DNA of 64,000 nt from Nematopogon swammerdamellus (GCA_946902875.1 OX336340.1:2215501-2279500), one strand, 5' to 3'. Shown: positions 1 to 11,085, counted from the first letter of the stretch. The notes: a model not told the origin generated them from the letters alone. A program made the numbers and translations.

Positions 1-597
1 GCTTACAATAGGTAGTTAGCGGTAATATTTTAGGTATGCAGGTTAGGTTAGGTGTGGTGTGCGTAGTTTTTGGTCGGGCATATTCTAGTGATTGATATAT
101 AATATAACAAAATAAAATAAAACTTGTTAGTATGGGTGAATACATGAGGGTGTCAGTGGTGTGTGTGTTTGTGAGAGGGGATTAGGTCTTGTGTGTGAGT
201 GTATGTGTTAGGTTTTGAGGGTGAGGGTGTGTATGTATGTGTCTGTCAGTGTGGGGTGAGTTCTAGTCCCATTATAGGCTAGGGGAACGACGTTAACAGC
301 TGTATCTGACGAAAAGTTTAATAACCAGTACGACCGTCGAATTCCTAGCGGGCAAGTAACGAAAAGTAAGAGAAAGTAAGGTAACGAAAAGACGACATGG
401 ATATAATTATTGTTAACGCTTAAATTATTGTTGGGAGTCTTAATATACCGAATGAAATAGATTTCTCACTTACGTTTGCTCCCATGTAGTAAATCACACT
501 ATCACATAGCCTGGCGACGACCGCCTCAGTATACACAAGTTCACACATACGGTTGTGTGTATGTATATATAGAGCAAGGTATTTGTTGTTGGGTATG
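1..597. other. No gene seen; GT-rich tract
   Basis: No coding or repeat-family signal was recognised. Bases about 125-260 are rich in GTGTG runs, a degenerate dinucleotide microsatellite. A double GGTTAGGTTAGG near base 45 is too short to be a telomere-repeat tract. Confidence 0.5.
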
Positions 598-702
598 TTG
601 ACTGCTGCAGCTGTTGACTGCTGCAGCTGTGTACTGTGGCTACTCACAGTTGGGTATCCTTAACTGCTGCATCTGTGTACTGTGGCTACTCACAGTTGAG
701 CA
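598..702. repeat. Small tandem duplications
   Basis: A 16-bp unit starting GTTGACTGCTGC occurs twice from 598. It is followed by a 46-bp unit (ACTGCTGCAG...CACAGTTG) starting at 617 and again at 663 with few changes. Nothing suggests a function. Confidence 0.75.
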
Positions 703-891
703 TTGAATTTGTCGGAATTTGTTGTTGAAATTAAGAACATATTATAGGTTATGTAACTATTTCCGTTTTAACAAGCGTTAAACTTGGTGCGATTATAGTG
801 AAAGGATTATACTCCAAAGTTCGACACTCTTCAACCGGATGCTCTCTTTCTAAAGATCGACACGCAATATTTGCTGCGGGGAACTATACTC

Positions 892-1130
892 TTTTTTTTT
901 ATGGAAACTGAAACGGTTGGCTACATCACCTACAACATCCGTGATGTCAGCCCATAACACCGGGTGAACTTGGTGCCACGTCAGTGCTTCCCTTCGTCGC
1001 GCCGGCTACACTGAACTGGACGGAAAACACAAACTATTTACATAGCCGTTTCGACCGACCTTTCATTCAGTGCGGTGGTATCAACCCGGGCGGGTTAAAC
1101 CCTGCCACCTAGTAATATATGAAGGGAATG
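892..1130 (-). mobile_element. SINE family B fragment
   Basis: Read on the minus strand, this is the body and tail of the 5S-headed SINE (full copy at 52807-53198), ending in an A-run seen here as T at 892-900. The head is missing. It lies head-to-head with the plus-strand copy at 1254-1509, so the two form a large interrupted inverted repeat. A short family C piece (about 1131-1165, minus) lies between them. Confidence 0.85.
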
Positions 1131-1253
1131 ATATCCCTTAGTCGCCTTTTACGACATACACCTAAAAGGTTCGGAGATAAGGGAGGAATTAGGTATAAGT
1201 AGCTAGCCTACCTAGTTGAACTTTTGTTTTAGTTAGTAGTTAGGACCATTAGT

Positions 1254-1509
1254 AAAACTGTAGGTCCCTTCCCTCCTAATCTTACTCGGTGGTAGGGTTT
1301 AACCCGCCCGGGTTGGTACCACCGCACTGAATGAAACGTCGGTCCAAACGGCTATAATTAGTCTGTGTTTTCCGACCAGTTCAGTGTAGCCGGCACGATC
1401 AAAGGGGGAAGCACTGACATGGTACCTAGTTCACCCGGTGTTATGGGCTGACATCACGGACGTTGTAGGTGATGTAGCCAACAGTCTCAGTTTCCATAAA
1501 AAAAAAAAA
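1254..1509 (+). mobile_element. SINE family B, head missing
   Basis: It starts at AAACTGTAGGTCCCTTCC, the beginning of the body shared with other B copies, and ends in a run of A. The body includes GGTACCACCGCACTGAATG and GGGCTGACATCACGGA. The Pol III head is absent, so this copy cannot be self-transcribed. Confidence 0.85.
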
Positions 1510-1595
1510 TAGTAGTTAGTCTACATACAATCTACATGTTACATTTTGGACAAACTAAGTATATATATATATCTTACCGTACCGTACCGAGTACC

Positions 1596-1937
1596 GTGTG
1601 GCGCCGGTACTTAAAAAGAATATCCCCACTACATCTCTCCCCGTGCATGTCGTAAAAGGCGACTAAGGGATAAGGAGAAGATGCCGTGATAAAGGGCGAC
1701 AGGATCGCCACCTCTCACCTTGGCACGGTACTTCCACCGCGAGTCATGCAGCAGGTGGGTCTCCATGCATTACTTGCTGCTTGATCGATTGAATCTTGTT
1801 CGAATACTTTGCGAAACGTGGTGGGGGTGTTGTGCTGTAATTGACCTGAATTGAGTTCTTGGACCAGAGTTCTTGCAGCACAACACCGATTATTCTGCTC
1901 ACCCCGTTTGTCGGGATTCAGCGTGTGTGATATGTAA
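1596..1937 (+). mobile_element. Interspersed repeat family C, near full length
   Basis: The repeat is about 340 bp. It opens with GGTACTTAAAAAGAAT, carries GTCGTAAAAGGCGACTAAGG and CACCTCTCACCTTGG, and ends with a hairpin-forming GGTGTTGTGCTG / CAGCACAACACC followed by a GT-rich tail. The same order is seen at 60363-60690. No ORF and no clear Pol III boxes were seen, so its class is unknown. It could be a SINE-like or non-autonomous DNA element. Confidence 0.75.
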
Positions 1938-2888
1938 ATTATCTTATGTATATTATCTTAATCGAATAACAGTTGAGGCACAGATTACATAATAGTTACT
2001 TCGTAACAGATAAATCACTTCACAGAAAATGTTCCTACATTCGGGCTTTAATAGCCTACTGTTTCACGTCGCCAATCGCTGCGTGCGAAAATGTACCTTA
2101 ACGATCGAGTGTAAAGTGGTTATTGCTTTGCAGCTGCACGCAGTTGCGTGGGCGAGCGTCTATGTATAATTCGCGCGGCTGACGAATTTCCACTGAAATA
2201 GACCGCCGCCGGCGGGCCGTCGGGGCGTAGGTAGTTAGCGCGCGCAAGTACATAGAGTGCGTGAGGCCTCGTTGAGGGTACAACCTCCATAGGCCGGATC
2301 TTGTATTAAACTTTGCCTTTCGTGTATGACGTCATATGTTGGCAGTACTTGGCACTCCGCCCGCCCACGACTCGGCCGCCCAACGCAATGCGCCGAAATA
2401 AGTCCGCGAGCAATTAGTCACATTTACCCACTTCCTCAGCAGCCTTGGATCGGGAACAAAGTTACAACCAGATAGTGTGGAGGTTTACACTGGAGTAACA
2501 ATTTTGTGGAATTCATATTTTGCGTATTAGTTTGGCCATTCAACGAGGTAATGCCGCTAGGGTCCTCGGAAACGTGACCACATCGTCTCACCTGGAGGAG
2601 GGTTACTAGTTTTCTTTTATAGGTTTTATAGGTGTGTTAGTAGGTTTTATAGGTGCGTTTATTTAATTAATTTATTTATTTTTAGATAGTTACATTTTAG
2701 ATTTATTTTAAATTTAGCATAGTTTTTAATTAAATGTTATTATTTGTTAGTTGTGTATAATTATGTATATTATGCTATAATTTTTGTAATTTTTATTTAT
2801 TACATACGCCTTAGGATGTCTGGTTTATGAAGTGGCTAAAGGGTGGCATACTCGAGATTCGCCAAACGGAAGTGACGAATTATTATAA
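1938..2888. other. No gene seen
   Basis: Apparently unique sequence: a moderately GC-rich part (2090-2400), then AT-rich DNA with TTTATAGGTG repeated near 2620-2655. No exon, RNA gene or repeat family was recognised. Confidence 0.4.
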
Positions 2889-3095
2889 TTTTTTTTTTAT
2901 GGAAACTGCCACGGCCCAACCGTACTTCACCTACAACATCCATGATGGCACCCCATAACACCGGGTGAACTAGGTGCCATGTCAGTGCTTCCCTTCATTT
3001 CATGTCGGCTACACTGAAATGGAGGGAAACCACGAACTATTTACGTAGCCGTTTCGACCGACGCGACGTTTCCCTCAGTGCGGTGGTACCAACCC
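2889..3095 (-). mobile_element. SINE family B fragment
   Basis: Minus-strand body and A-tail of family B (T-run at 2889-2898). It is cut at GTTGGTACCACCGCACTGA, so the 5S-like head and part of the body are missing. Confidence 0.8.
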
Positions 3096-3112
3096 ACATA
3101 AATGATATAATA

Positions 3113-3190
3113 CTAGCTTTAGCCCGCGGCTTCACTTGCATAGCCTATGTCCATACTGAAGGTCCATACTAAACATAGACCACTAAGTAT
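3113..3190 (-). mobile_element. Helitron-like 3' end fragment
   Basis: CTAG at 3113-3116, preceded by A, is followed by a variant of GCCCGCGGCTTC. Read on the minus strand this is the 3' hairpin plus CTAG that ends the Helitron at 45130. Its other boundary is unclear because a LINE fragment follows at once. Confidence 0.5.
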
Positions 3191-3345
3191 TGATGGCAGG
3201 TCGATTGAATAGAGGTGCATCCCCTGCCCAGTACGCGTAGTGCGGAGGTGGAATGGGGACGGCGGAATCGCGTTAAACAGCTCCTCCGAACACTCCCCAT
3301 GAAATAGACGATAGAACACACTTAGGTTGCCGAGACGTCCCTAAA
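3191..3345 (-). pseudogene. LINE reverse transcriptase C-terminus fragment
   Basis: The minus strand encodes FYRLFHGECSEELFNAIPP and adjacent residues, almost identical to the C-terminal part of the LINE copy at 25561-26822. Only about 50 codons remain, with no catalytic domain. It is a small piece of a non-LTR retrotransposon with no expected activity. Confidence 0.8.
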
Positions 3346-3708
3346 TAAAGTCTACAAAGAAAAAGAAAATATTCCTCAGCATTATTTCGGAAAACGCTCC
3401 AATGGACAAAATTTAATATAATTTGCGAATGCAATCGTATGTCATCCATCGCTCAAGAATGTGTTTCGTTTAATTTTCTCCAATTTTTTCCTGCTTGCGA
3501 CATCTCTCTTGAAAACTGATACACAAAATTGGCCTAATAGAAATATTTTTGTGAAATTATTAAAAAGTAGGACAGAGAGAGAGAGAGGAAGTGAAGTGTC
3601 GTCGCCTGAATTTCGTGTAGCTAAGAAAGCTTTTTAGCAATTGTGATAAAAGCTTAAGGCAGCATAAAAGGTAACATTCCCCATTTTCTGAGAGATACAC
3701 CATCAACG
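3346..3708. other. No gene seen
   Basis: AT-rich sequence with a short (GA)n run near 3575-3588. Nothing else was recognised. Confidence 0.4.
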
Positions 3709-3992
3709 TTTTTTAGGTTTCCGTACGCCGTACGGAAGCCTATTACTAGCCTACGCCGTCTGTCTGTCTGTCCGAGGGCTGTATCTCTTGAACCGTAATA
3801 GGTAGCCCGTTGAAATTTTCACAGAATATGTGTCATTATGGCGGATTTATATCCGTTGTTATCAACAAATAATAAAAAGTAAAATATTAAGGGGGGGTTC
3901 CCATACAAGAAACGTGTTATTTTTCAATGTTTTTTTTTGTGGTGCGGAAACCTCGGTGCGCGAGTCCGACTCGCACTTGGCCGGTTTTTTTT
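3709..3992 (+). mobile_element. Interspersed repeat family D
   Basis: It begins with GGTTTCCGTACGCCGTACGGAA, has a GTCTGTCTGTCTGTCC tract, then CTTGAACCGTAATAGG. It ends with the self-complementary GCGAGTCCGACTCGC followed by ACTTGGCCGG and T. Other copies are at 4136, 22744 (minus), 44984 (split by a Helitron) and 53275 (partial). No ORF seems real. The terminal hairpin followed by T suggests a transcribed or rolling-circle element, but its class is unknown. Confidence 0.75.
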
Positions 3993-4055
3993 TAAATAAT
4001 CCGGTATGGGTGTCTGAGTCAGAGCGGCCAAAGCACATGCTCCGACTAGCCAATA
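3993..4055 (-). mobile_element. SINE family A 3' end fragment
   Basis: It carries GTCTGAGTCAGAG...GGCCAAAGCACATGCTCCGAC, the 3' end (on the minus strand) of the tRNA-headed SINE seen at 38998 and 44446. About 60 bp remain, directly abutting the family D end. Confidence 0.7.
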
Positions 4056-4135
4056 ACATAATATATTTATATTTTAAAACCTTTATTTATAGGTTTTCAC
4101 AATGATAACGCGTTCTTCTTTTGTCTAGCGCTCCA

Positions 4136-4195
4136 TTTTTAGGGTTCCGTATCCGGTACAGGACCCTATTATTAAGCCTACGCCGCCGTCTGTCT

Positions 4196-4226
<31 letters not shown>

Positions 4227-4544
4227 CGAGGGCTGTATCTCTTGAACCGTAATATGTAGCCCGTTGAAATGCTCACACAATATGTGTTATTATGGCCGAT
4301 ATAACAAGAAATAATAAAAATAAGAAAAAGGAAAAATTCATGGGGGGTTCCCATAGAAAAAACCAAAAAACTGTATGCGCTCGCGCCATCTACCGAATAG
4401 AGCGTGAAGCATTTTAACTAATCATAGCATTTACTAATATGAAGAATTTCATAACACGCCATAGATGGCGTGAGTGGCGCTAACCATGACATGGCGATAA
4501 GGAACCCTCGGTGCGCGAGTTTGACTCGCACTTGGCCGGTTTTG
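4136..4544 (+). mobile_element. Family D, longer subtype
   Basis: Same ends as the 3709 copy (AGGGTTCCGTATCCGG to ACTTGGCCGGTTTT), but with an extra internal block of about 130 bp including CGCCATAGATGGCG and CCATGACATGGCG. The minus copy at 22744-23154 has the same block, so D has at least two subtypes. Confidence 0.8.
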
Positions 4545-4637
4545 TTAATAATCGAAACTATCAGAGGTGACAGCTGTCAAATTTCAGAGTTGCCATTTGC
4601 ACGAGAAAAAAATGCCATAAAATTTAAATAGGCACTC

Positions 4638-4674
4638 TTATTGAGACTCTCTATAATATAGAGTGTCTCAATAA
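4638..4674. repeat. 37-nt hairpin
   Basis: TTATTGAGACTCTCTAT, then AAT, then a near-perfect inverted copy of the first 17 bases (one mismatch). It lies in AT-rich DNA without other features. It may be a MITE relic. Confidence 0.6.
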
Positions 4675-4949
4675 GTCTCAATAAATATAAAGGTGATTGC
4701 GCATGGACTTAATTAAATTTGAGAGATGACTCTATATAATAGCTGTAACATAGTGCTCAAAAAGGCTCAAGTGCGTAGTACCCGTAACCGACGAGCATGT
4801 ATGAAGAGCATTATAAGAGTGGAAGAGGCGGCAGAGGTGTGTCAGGATCGTGGCGCGTGAAGATCTGTTGTCTCTGCCTACCCCACCGGGAAACAGGCGT
4901 GACGCTATGTATGTATGTATGTAATGAAGTAAATAGATAATAGTAAATT

Positions 4950-5238
4950 GTCAGCCTCGGTACCTCAGTGGTGCAGAGCGCGGTCAGTATTTGGATGGGT
5001 GACCGCTCGACCGTCGTGGTAGGGTTTATCCCACCCGGGTTGGTAACACCGCACTGAGCGAAACGTCGGTCGAAAAGGCTATGTTAATAGTTCGTGTTTT
5101 CCGTCCAGTTCAGTGTAGCCGACACGAAATGAAGGGAAGCACTGACATGGCGCCTAGTACACCCGGTGTTATGGGCTGACATCACGGATGTTGTAGGTGA
5201 TATAGCCAACTGTGTCAGTTTCCATAACAAACAAAAAC
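4950..5238 (+). mobile_element. SINE family B with internally deleted head
   Basis: It begins GTCAGCCTCGGTACCTCAGTGG like full B copies, then jumps to GCGCGGTCAGTATTTGGATGGG and on to the body. The spacer before the 5S-like box and the terminal B-box region are gone. The tail is A-rich. Confidence 0.8.
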
Positions 5239-5866
5239 ATATTTCGCTTACTTAATCGCAAAGATGCGGATTATCACAGAATTTTTCCTCCCCACGCAAG
5301 TGTCTACAATTTTCGATCGTTTTAATGATATCCTATACACATGTTGTTCTAAATCCGTTTTCACTCGCGCAATCCTAAGGTTTTGTGGCAAAACCCATTA
5401 AAATCCCTCCACCCCTAATCCTACGGTGAGTGGCCGGGCGCCTCCCAGACATCGCGACCGATTGTACAAATCCTCTCATAAACTCGAGATAATCATATGC
5501 AACCTTGTCACACGTATGACATATCCCCGCGTGTTCGGGTCCTAAAGGTGCGCGCAGCTAGACAGTGATTCAGACAAAGTTCTACGGTGATGTCTTGGAA
5601 TTAATAGGGAATTGTACAAGTCCCAATCGACAGATTCGATTTGGGTGAAGTGGGTACAAAATTATTTCCGAGGGCGGCGGAGGCAGGAGCACGAATAAAT
5701 TAAAGTGTTGGTCCTCCATCGCACCTGGGGAGCGATTTATGGTTCAAAAAACAAGTCAAGTGCGCACTTCGGGTTCTGCTAAGGGTTGCTCTACCTTGAT
5801 ATTAATGAAATTCGGATTAGTTGCTTTTCCTAGAGATACTACTGTACAATTATTGTAACTTAATTT
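5239..5866. other. No gene seen
   Basis: Mixed-composition sequence without recognised repeats. No open frame with plausible protein content was found. Confidence 0.4.
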
Positions 5867-6259
5867 GTCAGCCTCGATAGCTCAGTGGTGCAGACAGTCA
5901 AATGTCGCTATTGAATGTTAAGCAACGCTGGGTGCGGTCAGTACTTGGATGGGTGACCGCTGACCGTTGGAGGCTGACCGAGGTTCGGATTCCTCGTAAA
6001 ACTGTAGGTCCCTTCCCTCCTAATCTTACTTGGTGGTAGGGTTTAACCCGCCCGGGTTGGTACCACCGCACTGAATGAAACGTCGGTCTAAACGGCTATG
6101 TATATAGTTAGTGTTTTCCGACCAGTTCAGTGTAGCCGGCACGATCAAAGGGGGAAGCACTGACATGGCACCTAGTTCACCCGGTGTTATGGGCTGACAT
6201 CACGGACGTTGTAGGTGATGTAGCCAACCGTGTCAGTATCCATAAAAAAAAAAAAAAAC
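5867..6259 (+). mobile_element. SINE family B, full length with 5S-like head
   Basis: The head runs from GTCAGCCTC at 5867 to the complementary GAGGCTGAC near 5969, which can close a 9-bp helix as in 5S rRNA. Inside are a tRNA-A-box-like TAGCTCAGTGGT and a 5S internal-promoter-like segment (GTTAAGCAACGCTGGG...TACTTGGATGGGTGACCG). A tRNA-B-box-like GGTTCGGATTCC follows. The body is shared with all B copies and ends in a run of A. Pol III transcription is inferred from these boxes. A family C piece (6262-6330) follows directly. Confidence 0.85.
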
Positions 6260-6261
6260 TT

Positions 6262-6330
6262 CTAATTTAGCGGTGCTCCTGCAGCACAACACCGACTATA
6301 CTGCTTACCTCGGGTAATAGTGTAATATGT
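6262..6330 (+). mobile_element. Family C 3' fragment
   Basis: CTCCTGCAGCACAACACCG and the following bases match the 3' end of family C, the same segment as at 27957-28035. Confidence 0.6.
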
Positions 6331-6399
6331 ATGTATGTATGTATTGAATCATGAAATTATTATAATATTTGCGTTTAAATCGGATTTGCTATTAAACCG

Positions 6400-6440
6400 A
6401 GTCTACCGCGAGCGAAGCAGCGGGCAAAAGCTGTTGCATA
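6400..6440 (+). mobile_element. Helitron-like 3' end relic
   Basis: CCGCGAGCGAAGCAGCGGG followed by CAAAAGCTG resembles the Helitron 3' hairpin and terminus, but CTAG has become CTGT. The body is not recognisable. Confidence 0.45.
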
Positions 6441-6536
6441 TATGTAAGGGGATGAAATTCGACCCACTAGTTAGTGTAATGTACCGTCTCTACAGGCTGT
6501 TTCAGGATAAGCTTGAGAAACTTCAGGAATAGAAAG

Positions 6537-6788
6537 TAGCGAGCGTTCCAACTAAATCTTCCCTTCGCCGTTATGTTGGCTCCACTGTCTATCTGTCAAA
6601 ACAGCGTTGAGGGTTGCTATGTGTACAGATTTACCCGTAATTATCAGTATTTACCGTATTTATTATCCGGTAAATACCGATTACATTATTAGGTAATATA
6701 ATCTTCACAATCTGGCAACAGGAATTTAAGCACTGACAGTGACGCCAACATAACGGCGAAGGGAAGATTTAGTTGGAACGCTCTCTAC
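6537..6788. mobile_element. Foldback MITE, about 250 bp
   Basis: The arms start GAGCGTTCCAACTAAATC and read inward for about 49 bp (6541-6591 and 6733-6783) with nearly perfect inverted identity. The loop is AT-rich. There is no ORF. I see no convincing target duplication, so the superfamily is open. Confidence 0.85.
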
Positions 6789-7609
6789 TCATTATTAGAA
6801 GAAGAAAAACCTTATCACTCTAATCGAAAATAGGTGTTTTTTTTATCATACAAAAATTGAAAATAATTGTAATAAATACTCGATGGACAGTGAGATTTGG
6901 CAACAGTGCTGTCTAGGTCTAGGGAGTGCAATGACCTAGTCCAGTCCCCTTTTTCTTTTGATATCATTCAAATTTAAGTGTTTGCAATTTACCTACATGA
7001 AGTTACATTCTACTAGTTAGTCATTTTATGTTTATTTAATAAAGGTGAACGTTAACCGTCCACCAAAGCTCGATGAAATGATTTTCACCAAAAAGTACTA
7101 TAAAATGATCGAATTTGGGAAAAAGTTCCAGAGCTTTTCGTCTCCAAATATGGACCCCTTTCGAAACCTGAAGTTACGAAACCCTATCCTGGAACATTCT
7201 GTATAGTACTGTACCTCTTTGTCTGTGCCATGGTTCCAAAAATATGTCTACTATTTAGAATCCAACTGTATGTCGACTGTGTGAATCAAAATGCCAGCTT
7301 CATAAATTACTTAGCAAGCTACATACAAGCACTGGAGCGACTATGTATGAACTTACTTAGCTCAAAGGCAAAGCAAGCCAGAGGGCTTGAAGGCAGTCGG
7401 CTGGAGGGGGTCCTACCTAACGAGCCAAATGCTTAGCTAACTTTACTTAGGTATCTACTTAGTTGTGTACATAAACCATGTAGCGATTGGTCGAATTTGA
7501 TTTAATTTTTTTTTAACTGTACCCTTGATTTTATTAAAATATTTTTAGGATTTTACTATAGAGATTGAAATATATTTTTGTTAACACCAATTGTATGGCT
7601 TAGGATTTT
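6789..7609. other. No gene seen
   Basis: Mostly AT-rich sequence. An open frame of 68 codons near 7230-7436 has no recognisable protein character. Confidence 0.4.
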
Positions 7610-7762
7610 TCTATGGAACTCGGCATGTTTGACGTCAGCCCGTAACACCTAGGTGAAATAGGTGCTATGTCATTGCATCCCTTTGGTCGTGCCGGCTACA
7701 CTGAACTGGACGGAAAATATTATTTACACAGCCGCTTTGACCGACGCGACGTTGCATTCAGT
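7610..7762 (-). mobile_element. Diverged SINE family B fragment
   Basis: On the minus strand GTGTAGCCGGCACGACCAAAG and GGGCTGACGTCAAAC are recognisable against B, with more changes than other copies. It is an old insertion. Confidence 0.65.
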
Positions 7763-8142
7763 GCCTAGAATAGGATGAATGCAATATTAAATCTTTAGGG
7801 GTACCTAACTTCACCTAATTAAAATTGAACACATTTCTTTTTCGATAGGAAAAAAAAAGAACTTGTGTTAAAAACAAATCTTTTCGGTATCATTGGGTGT
7901 ATAACAAACAAATAAAATTAATGTAACATTTTCAGATATACAATCTCTTCAACCTTCCTCCTATAACTTTAGCTTTAAACATGAAATAGAAAAAAAAAAA
8001 AAAACTTCCACCAACAGCGTGCTCAATTTTTTTTTAATTAAAGAAAATTTTTTAAATGCCTAGTGTACTCTTTACTGATATGCCATTACAGCTGTTCGAA
8101 TTTGTACGCACAAAAAGGTGGATCGAAAAGCAGTGCGACCTT
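7763..8142. other. No gene seen
   Basis: AT-rich with A- and T-runs. No repeat family or coding signal was recognised. Confidence 0.4.
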
Positions 8143-8282
8143 TTATTTCAGTTCAGTGTAGCCTGCACGACCAAAGGGTAGCACTGGCATGGCACCTAGT
8201 TGGGTAATCCACCTGTAAGGTGCCGGCTGTCTTCACGGTGTGCATGTAAGCAGACAATAATGTCAGGTTATAAAAAAAAAAC
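8143..8282 (+). mobile_element. Diverged SINE family B 3' part
   Basis: CAGTTCAGTGTAGCCTGCAC and GGCATGGCACCTAGTT match the B body. The last 60 bp are strongly diverged before an A-run at about 8271-8280. Confidence 0.6.
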
Positions 8283-8651
8283 TGCGCGCGTGATGGGTCG
8301 GGATGACGTCTGAGGTTAGCCGATCTTTAGACACCCTCTTCAAGGCACTTCACTGCATAAAGGGGTGAGATATTCGCCGTCACGTGCAAGGTGCGGGGGA
8401 AGAACCGAGGATGCAGGGAAGGGAGGGTAACTCCTTCAGATATCGCTATAGACTGCCGACAAGTGAGGAAGATAGCGGAAGCAACGAGCAATCTCTGAAG
8501 ATACAGCTACTTGATGGTTGTTCCGTACTAAACCTTGTATCACGATTGCACAACCTAGATTTCATTCTGTTGTCCATTTATTTATCACATATATTGCAAG
8601 GAACCTGTGGAGGTTTGAACTTTTCCCTCCTTTCATTCACTAGAAGCGGCA

Positions 8652-8779
8652 AATTCAGGATTCACTTATTTAGAAGCACAGATGGATTTTTTGAACTCCA
8701 GGCAAAACAAAACACGCTCGGCATTTTTTTCCGATTTTTTCTGACCAAAAATGTACAATTTCCCCATACAAGTCATATA
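8652..8779. repeat. Interspersed repeat shared with 49710
   Basis: A 130-bp stretch (ATTCACTTATTTAGAAGCAC ... AAGTCATATATC) recurs near 49710-49838 at high identity. It contains no ORF. It directly precedes a Helitron-like 5' motif at 8780. Confidence 0.65.
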
Positions 8780-9420
8780 TCTATACATATAATAAAATCG
8801 TAGAGGTAAGAAAGTCTGTACATTGAATGTATTCGGAAAAAAACTAACCAGGGTGGCTTAAAATGAGATACTGAACATGTTAGAACAGTTTTTAAAATTT
8901 TTGTTTGTTTGTTTGTTTGTCTGTACGCGCATCACGCAAAAACCACTGAACGGAATTAGACGAAACTTTGTATAGTGGCAGTTTATATGCCGGGTTAACA
9001 TAATACTTAAAAAAAAATAACAAAAATAAAAAAAAATTAACAATTATAAACATTATTGCGCGTTTAAAATCACGTAGTCCAAAGTGCATAATTATATCTT
9101 GAGAACTGTCAGCAAATACAATTTGAATATAATATTCATTCGAAATTTAAAAATAAGTAGATACAACGAAAATGACAGTTCTTCTTTCTTATATTATAAC
9201 TAAATAAGTAGATACAACGAAAATGACAGTTCTTCTTTTTTATAACTTGAACACAATAGTCTATACATATCTATTCTTTCTATACATATCATAAAATCGT
9301 AAATGCAAAAATGTCTATTTGTACGCGCATCTCGCAAAAACCACTGAACGGAATTTGACGAAACTTTTTATAGTGACAGTGTATATCCCGGATGAACATA
9401 ATAATTAAAAAATATAATAA
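8780..9420 (+). mobile_element. Tandemly related Helitron-like 5' regions
   Basis: TCTATACATATAATAAAATCG at 8780 and a variant near 9270 each precede GTACGCGCATC(A/T)CGCAAAAACC and GAACGGAATT(A/T)GACGAAACTTT. The two blocks (8780-9030, 9265-9420) are copies of one another. A 5' TC preceded by A fits Helitron ends. They may be the 5' part of the element ending with CTAG at 11122-11125, but that linkage is inference. A 51-bp tandem duplication lies between them at 9151-9252. Confidence 0.45.
9151..9252. repeat. 51-bp tandem duplication
   Basis: AAATAAGTAGATACAACGAA and the next 31 bp occur at 9151 and again at 9202, nearly unchanged. Confidence 0.8.
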
Positions 9421-9626
9421 AAATCACGTAATCCAAAGTAAAGGTAAAAAACTATTTTAAATGTCATGTTGACAACGGAGAACTGTCATCTCGACGTGAG
9501 CTGGCCGGTGACAAATTGTTTGATAAATAAAAATAATAATTTAAAGTCGAAGTTATTTCGCTGTCATTGGTGCAATAAAATTTATATATTTGTTGCCCGC
9601 GGCTTCGCTCGCGTGAAATTCGTATT

Positions 9627-10185
9627 TAAAAAAAAAGAAAGTAAGTAACTAAAGGCGGGCCCTAAGGCTGATCTGCGCTCACGTAAACGATATTCTTTCT
9701 CGATGAAAGTAACTAAGGGCGACGCGGAAGGCGGAGCTGAGTTCAGGAAGAAGAAAAACATTCTTGAAGAAAGTAAGTAACTAAGAACGAGGTCGAAGGC
9801 CGAGCTCTATTCTGGAAGACCATAAACCTTCTCGAAGAAAGTAAGTAACTATGGGCGAGGCCGCAGGCCGAGCTGCGTTCAGGAAGAAGCTAAACCATCT
9901 TGAAGAAAGTAAGTAACTAAGGCGAGGCCGAAGGCCGAGCTACGTTCGGATAATTGAAAAACCATCTCGAAGAAAGCAAGTAACTAAGGGCGAGGCCGAA
10001 GGCCGAGCTGCGTTCAGGAAGAAGCTAAACCATCTTGAAGAAAGTAAGCAACTAAGGCGAGGCCGAAGGCCTAGCTACGTTCTGACAAATGATAAACCAT
10101 CTCGAAGAAAGCAAGTAACTAAGGGCGAGGCCGAAGGCCGAGCTGCGTTCAGGAAGAAGCTAAACCATCTCGAATAAAGTTAATT
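9627..10185. repeat. 67-68 bp minisatellite, direct orientation
   Basis: About eight units contain GGCGAGGCCGAAGGCCGAGC, with unit starts near 9857, 9924, 9992, 10059 and 10127. Alternate units share different segments (GGAAGAAGCTAAACC versus an ATTGAAAAACC-type variant), so there is a two-unit higher-order pattern. Each unit carries the small hairpin GGCCGAAGGCC. Confidence 0.85.
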
Positions 10186-10239
10186 AATATTAAGATTGGG
10201 TTAATTTAATTTAAATTTTATTATAAGTCCACGCTTCTA

Positions 10240-10686
10240 ACGGCAAATATACCGTGCATCCTAGAACCTCGCGGTTATTCCCGGCTGGATGGAAAGAGGC
10301 CCGATGCTATCACCTTAGTGCCATGGACTAAGGGTAGTTCTTTGATGTGGGACGCCACTTTTGTTCTCACATTGGCTCCAAGTCACGTTAGGATATCTTC
10401 AAGAGCGGCTGGCGCGGCCGAGGCTGGGGCGGAGAGCCTCAAACGCAGCAAATATAGAAATATAATTCAAGATTTCGAATTTGTTGCGTTTGCGGTTGAA
10501 ACCCTCGGTCCGTGGAGCAGTGAAGCCAAAAGAAGCTTGAGCTGGTTGACGCAACTGGTGTCCCGTCATCAAGGGCTTATGTACTTCATTCAAAGGGTAA
10601 GCCTTGCCATCCAGCGGGGTAATGCCGCAAGTGCTCTAAGAACATTTGAAAATGCCCGTTTTGATAGTTATTTTAATGTTTGTTAG
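10240..10686 (+). pseudogene. Retroelement-associated ORF C-terminus
   Basis: The frame reads through SSLMWDATFVLTLAPSH (about residues 7-23 of the stretch from 10318), AVETLGPWSSEAKRSL and then FIQRVSLAIQRGNAAS near the end. I recognise this motif series (WDAT..TLAPSH, A.ETLGPW, QR.S.AIQRGNAAS) from the C-termini of retroelement-derived ORFs common in animal genomes, but I cannot name the family or its activity with certainty. No catalytic reverse-transcriptase motif is present and no proper start is visible, so it is treated as a fragment. It lies between the direct and inverted arrays of the surrounding Helitron-like element, so it may be cargo. A shorter copy is at 42826-42985. Confidence 0.6.
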
Positions 10687-10739
10687 GTAGGTTTAATTAT
10701 TTAGTTATTAATATTACTTTTTTATTTTTATGAAATAAA

Positions 10740-11085
10740 TAAATTCAGTAAACGATATTATATTCTATCGAAGAAAGGAAGTCTTTAAGGGCGAGGCCCG
10801 AAGGCGGAAGGGGGTTTTTGGTTTACCTGAACGCAGCTCGACCTTCGGCCTCGCACTGAGTTCCTTCCTTTCTTCCAGAAGGTTTATCGTCTTCCTGAAC
10901 GCAGCTCGGCCTTCGGCCTCGCCCTTACTTACTTCCTTTATTTGAGAAAGATTTATCGTTTACCTGAAAGCAGCTCGGCCTTCGGCCTCGCCCTTAGTTA
11001 GTTACTTTCTTTAAGGAGGTTTATCGATTACCTGAACGCAGCTCGGCCTTCGGCCTCGCCCTTAGTTACTTACATTCTTCTTTGG
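10740..11085. repeat. 67-68 bp minisatellite, inverted orientation
   Basis: After one direct unit (10745-10815) the units run as AGCTCGGCCTTCGGCCTCGC, the reverse complement of the 9627 array, for about four copies up to the right terminus. Confidence 0.85.

Noticed and set aside
45..57. GGTTAGGTTAGG as insect telomere repeat
   Set aside because: Only two copies. No array follows, and the surrounding sequence is GT-rich rather than TTAGG-rich.
10318..10686. Independent host gene of 122 codons
   Set aside because: A second, truncated copy lies at 42826 and the motif set is that of retroelement-associated ORFs. The region lies inside a repeat-built element.
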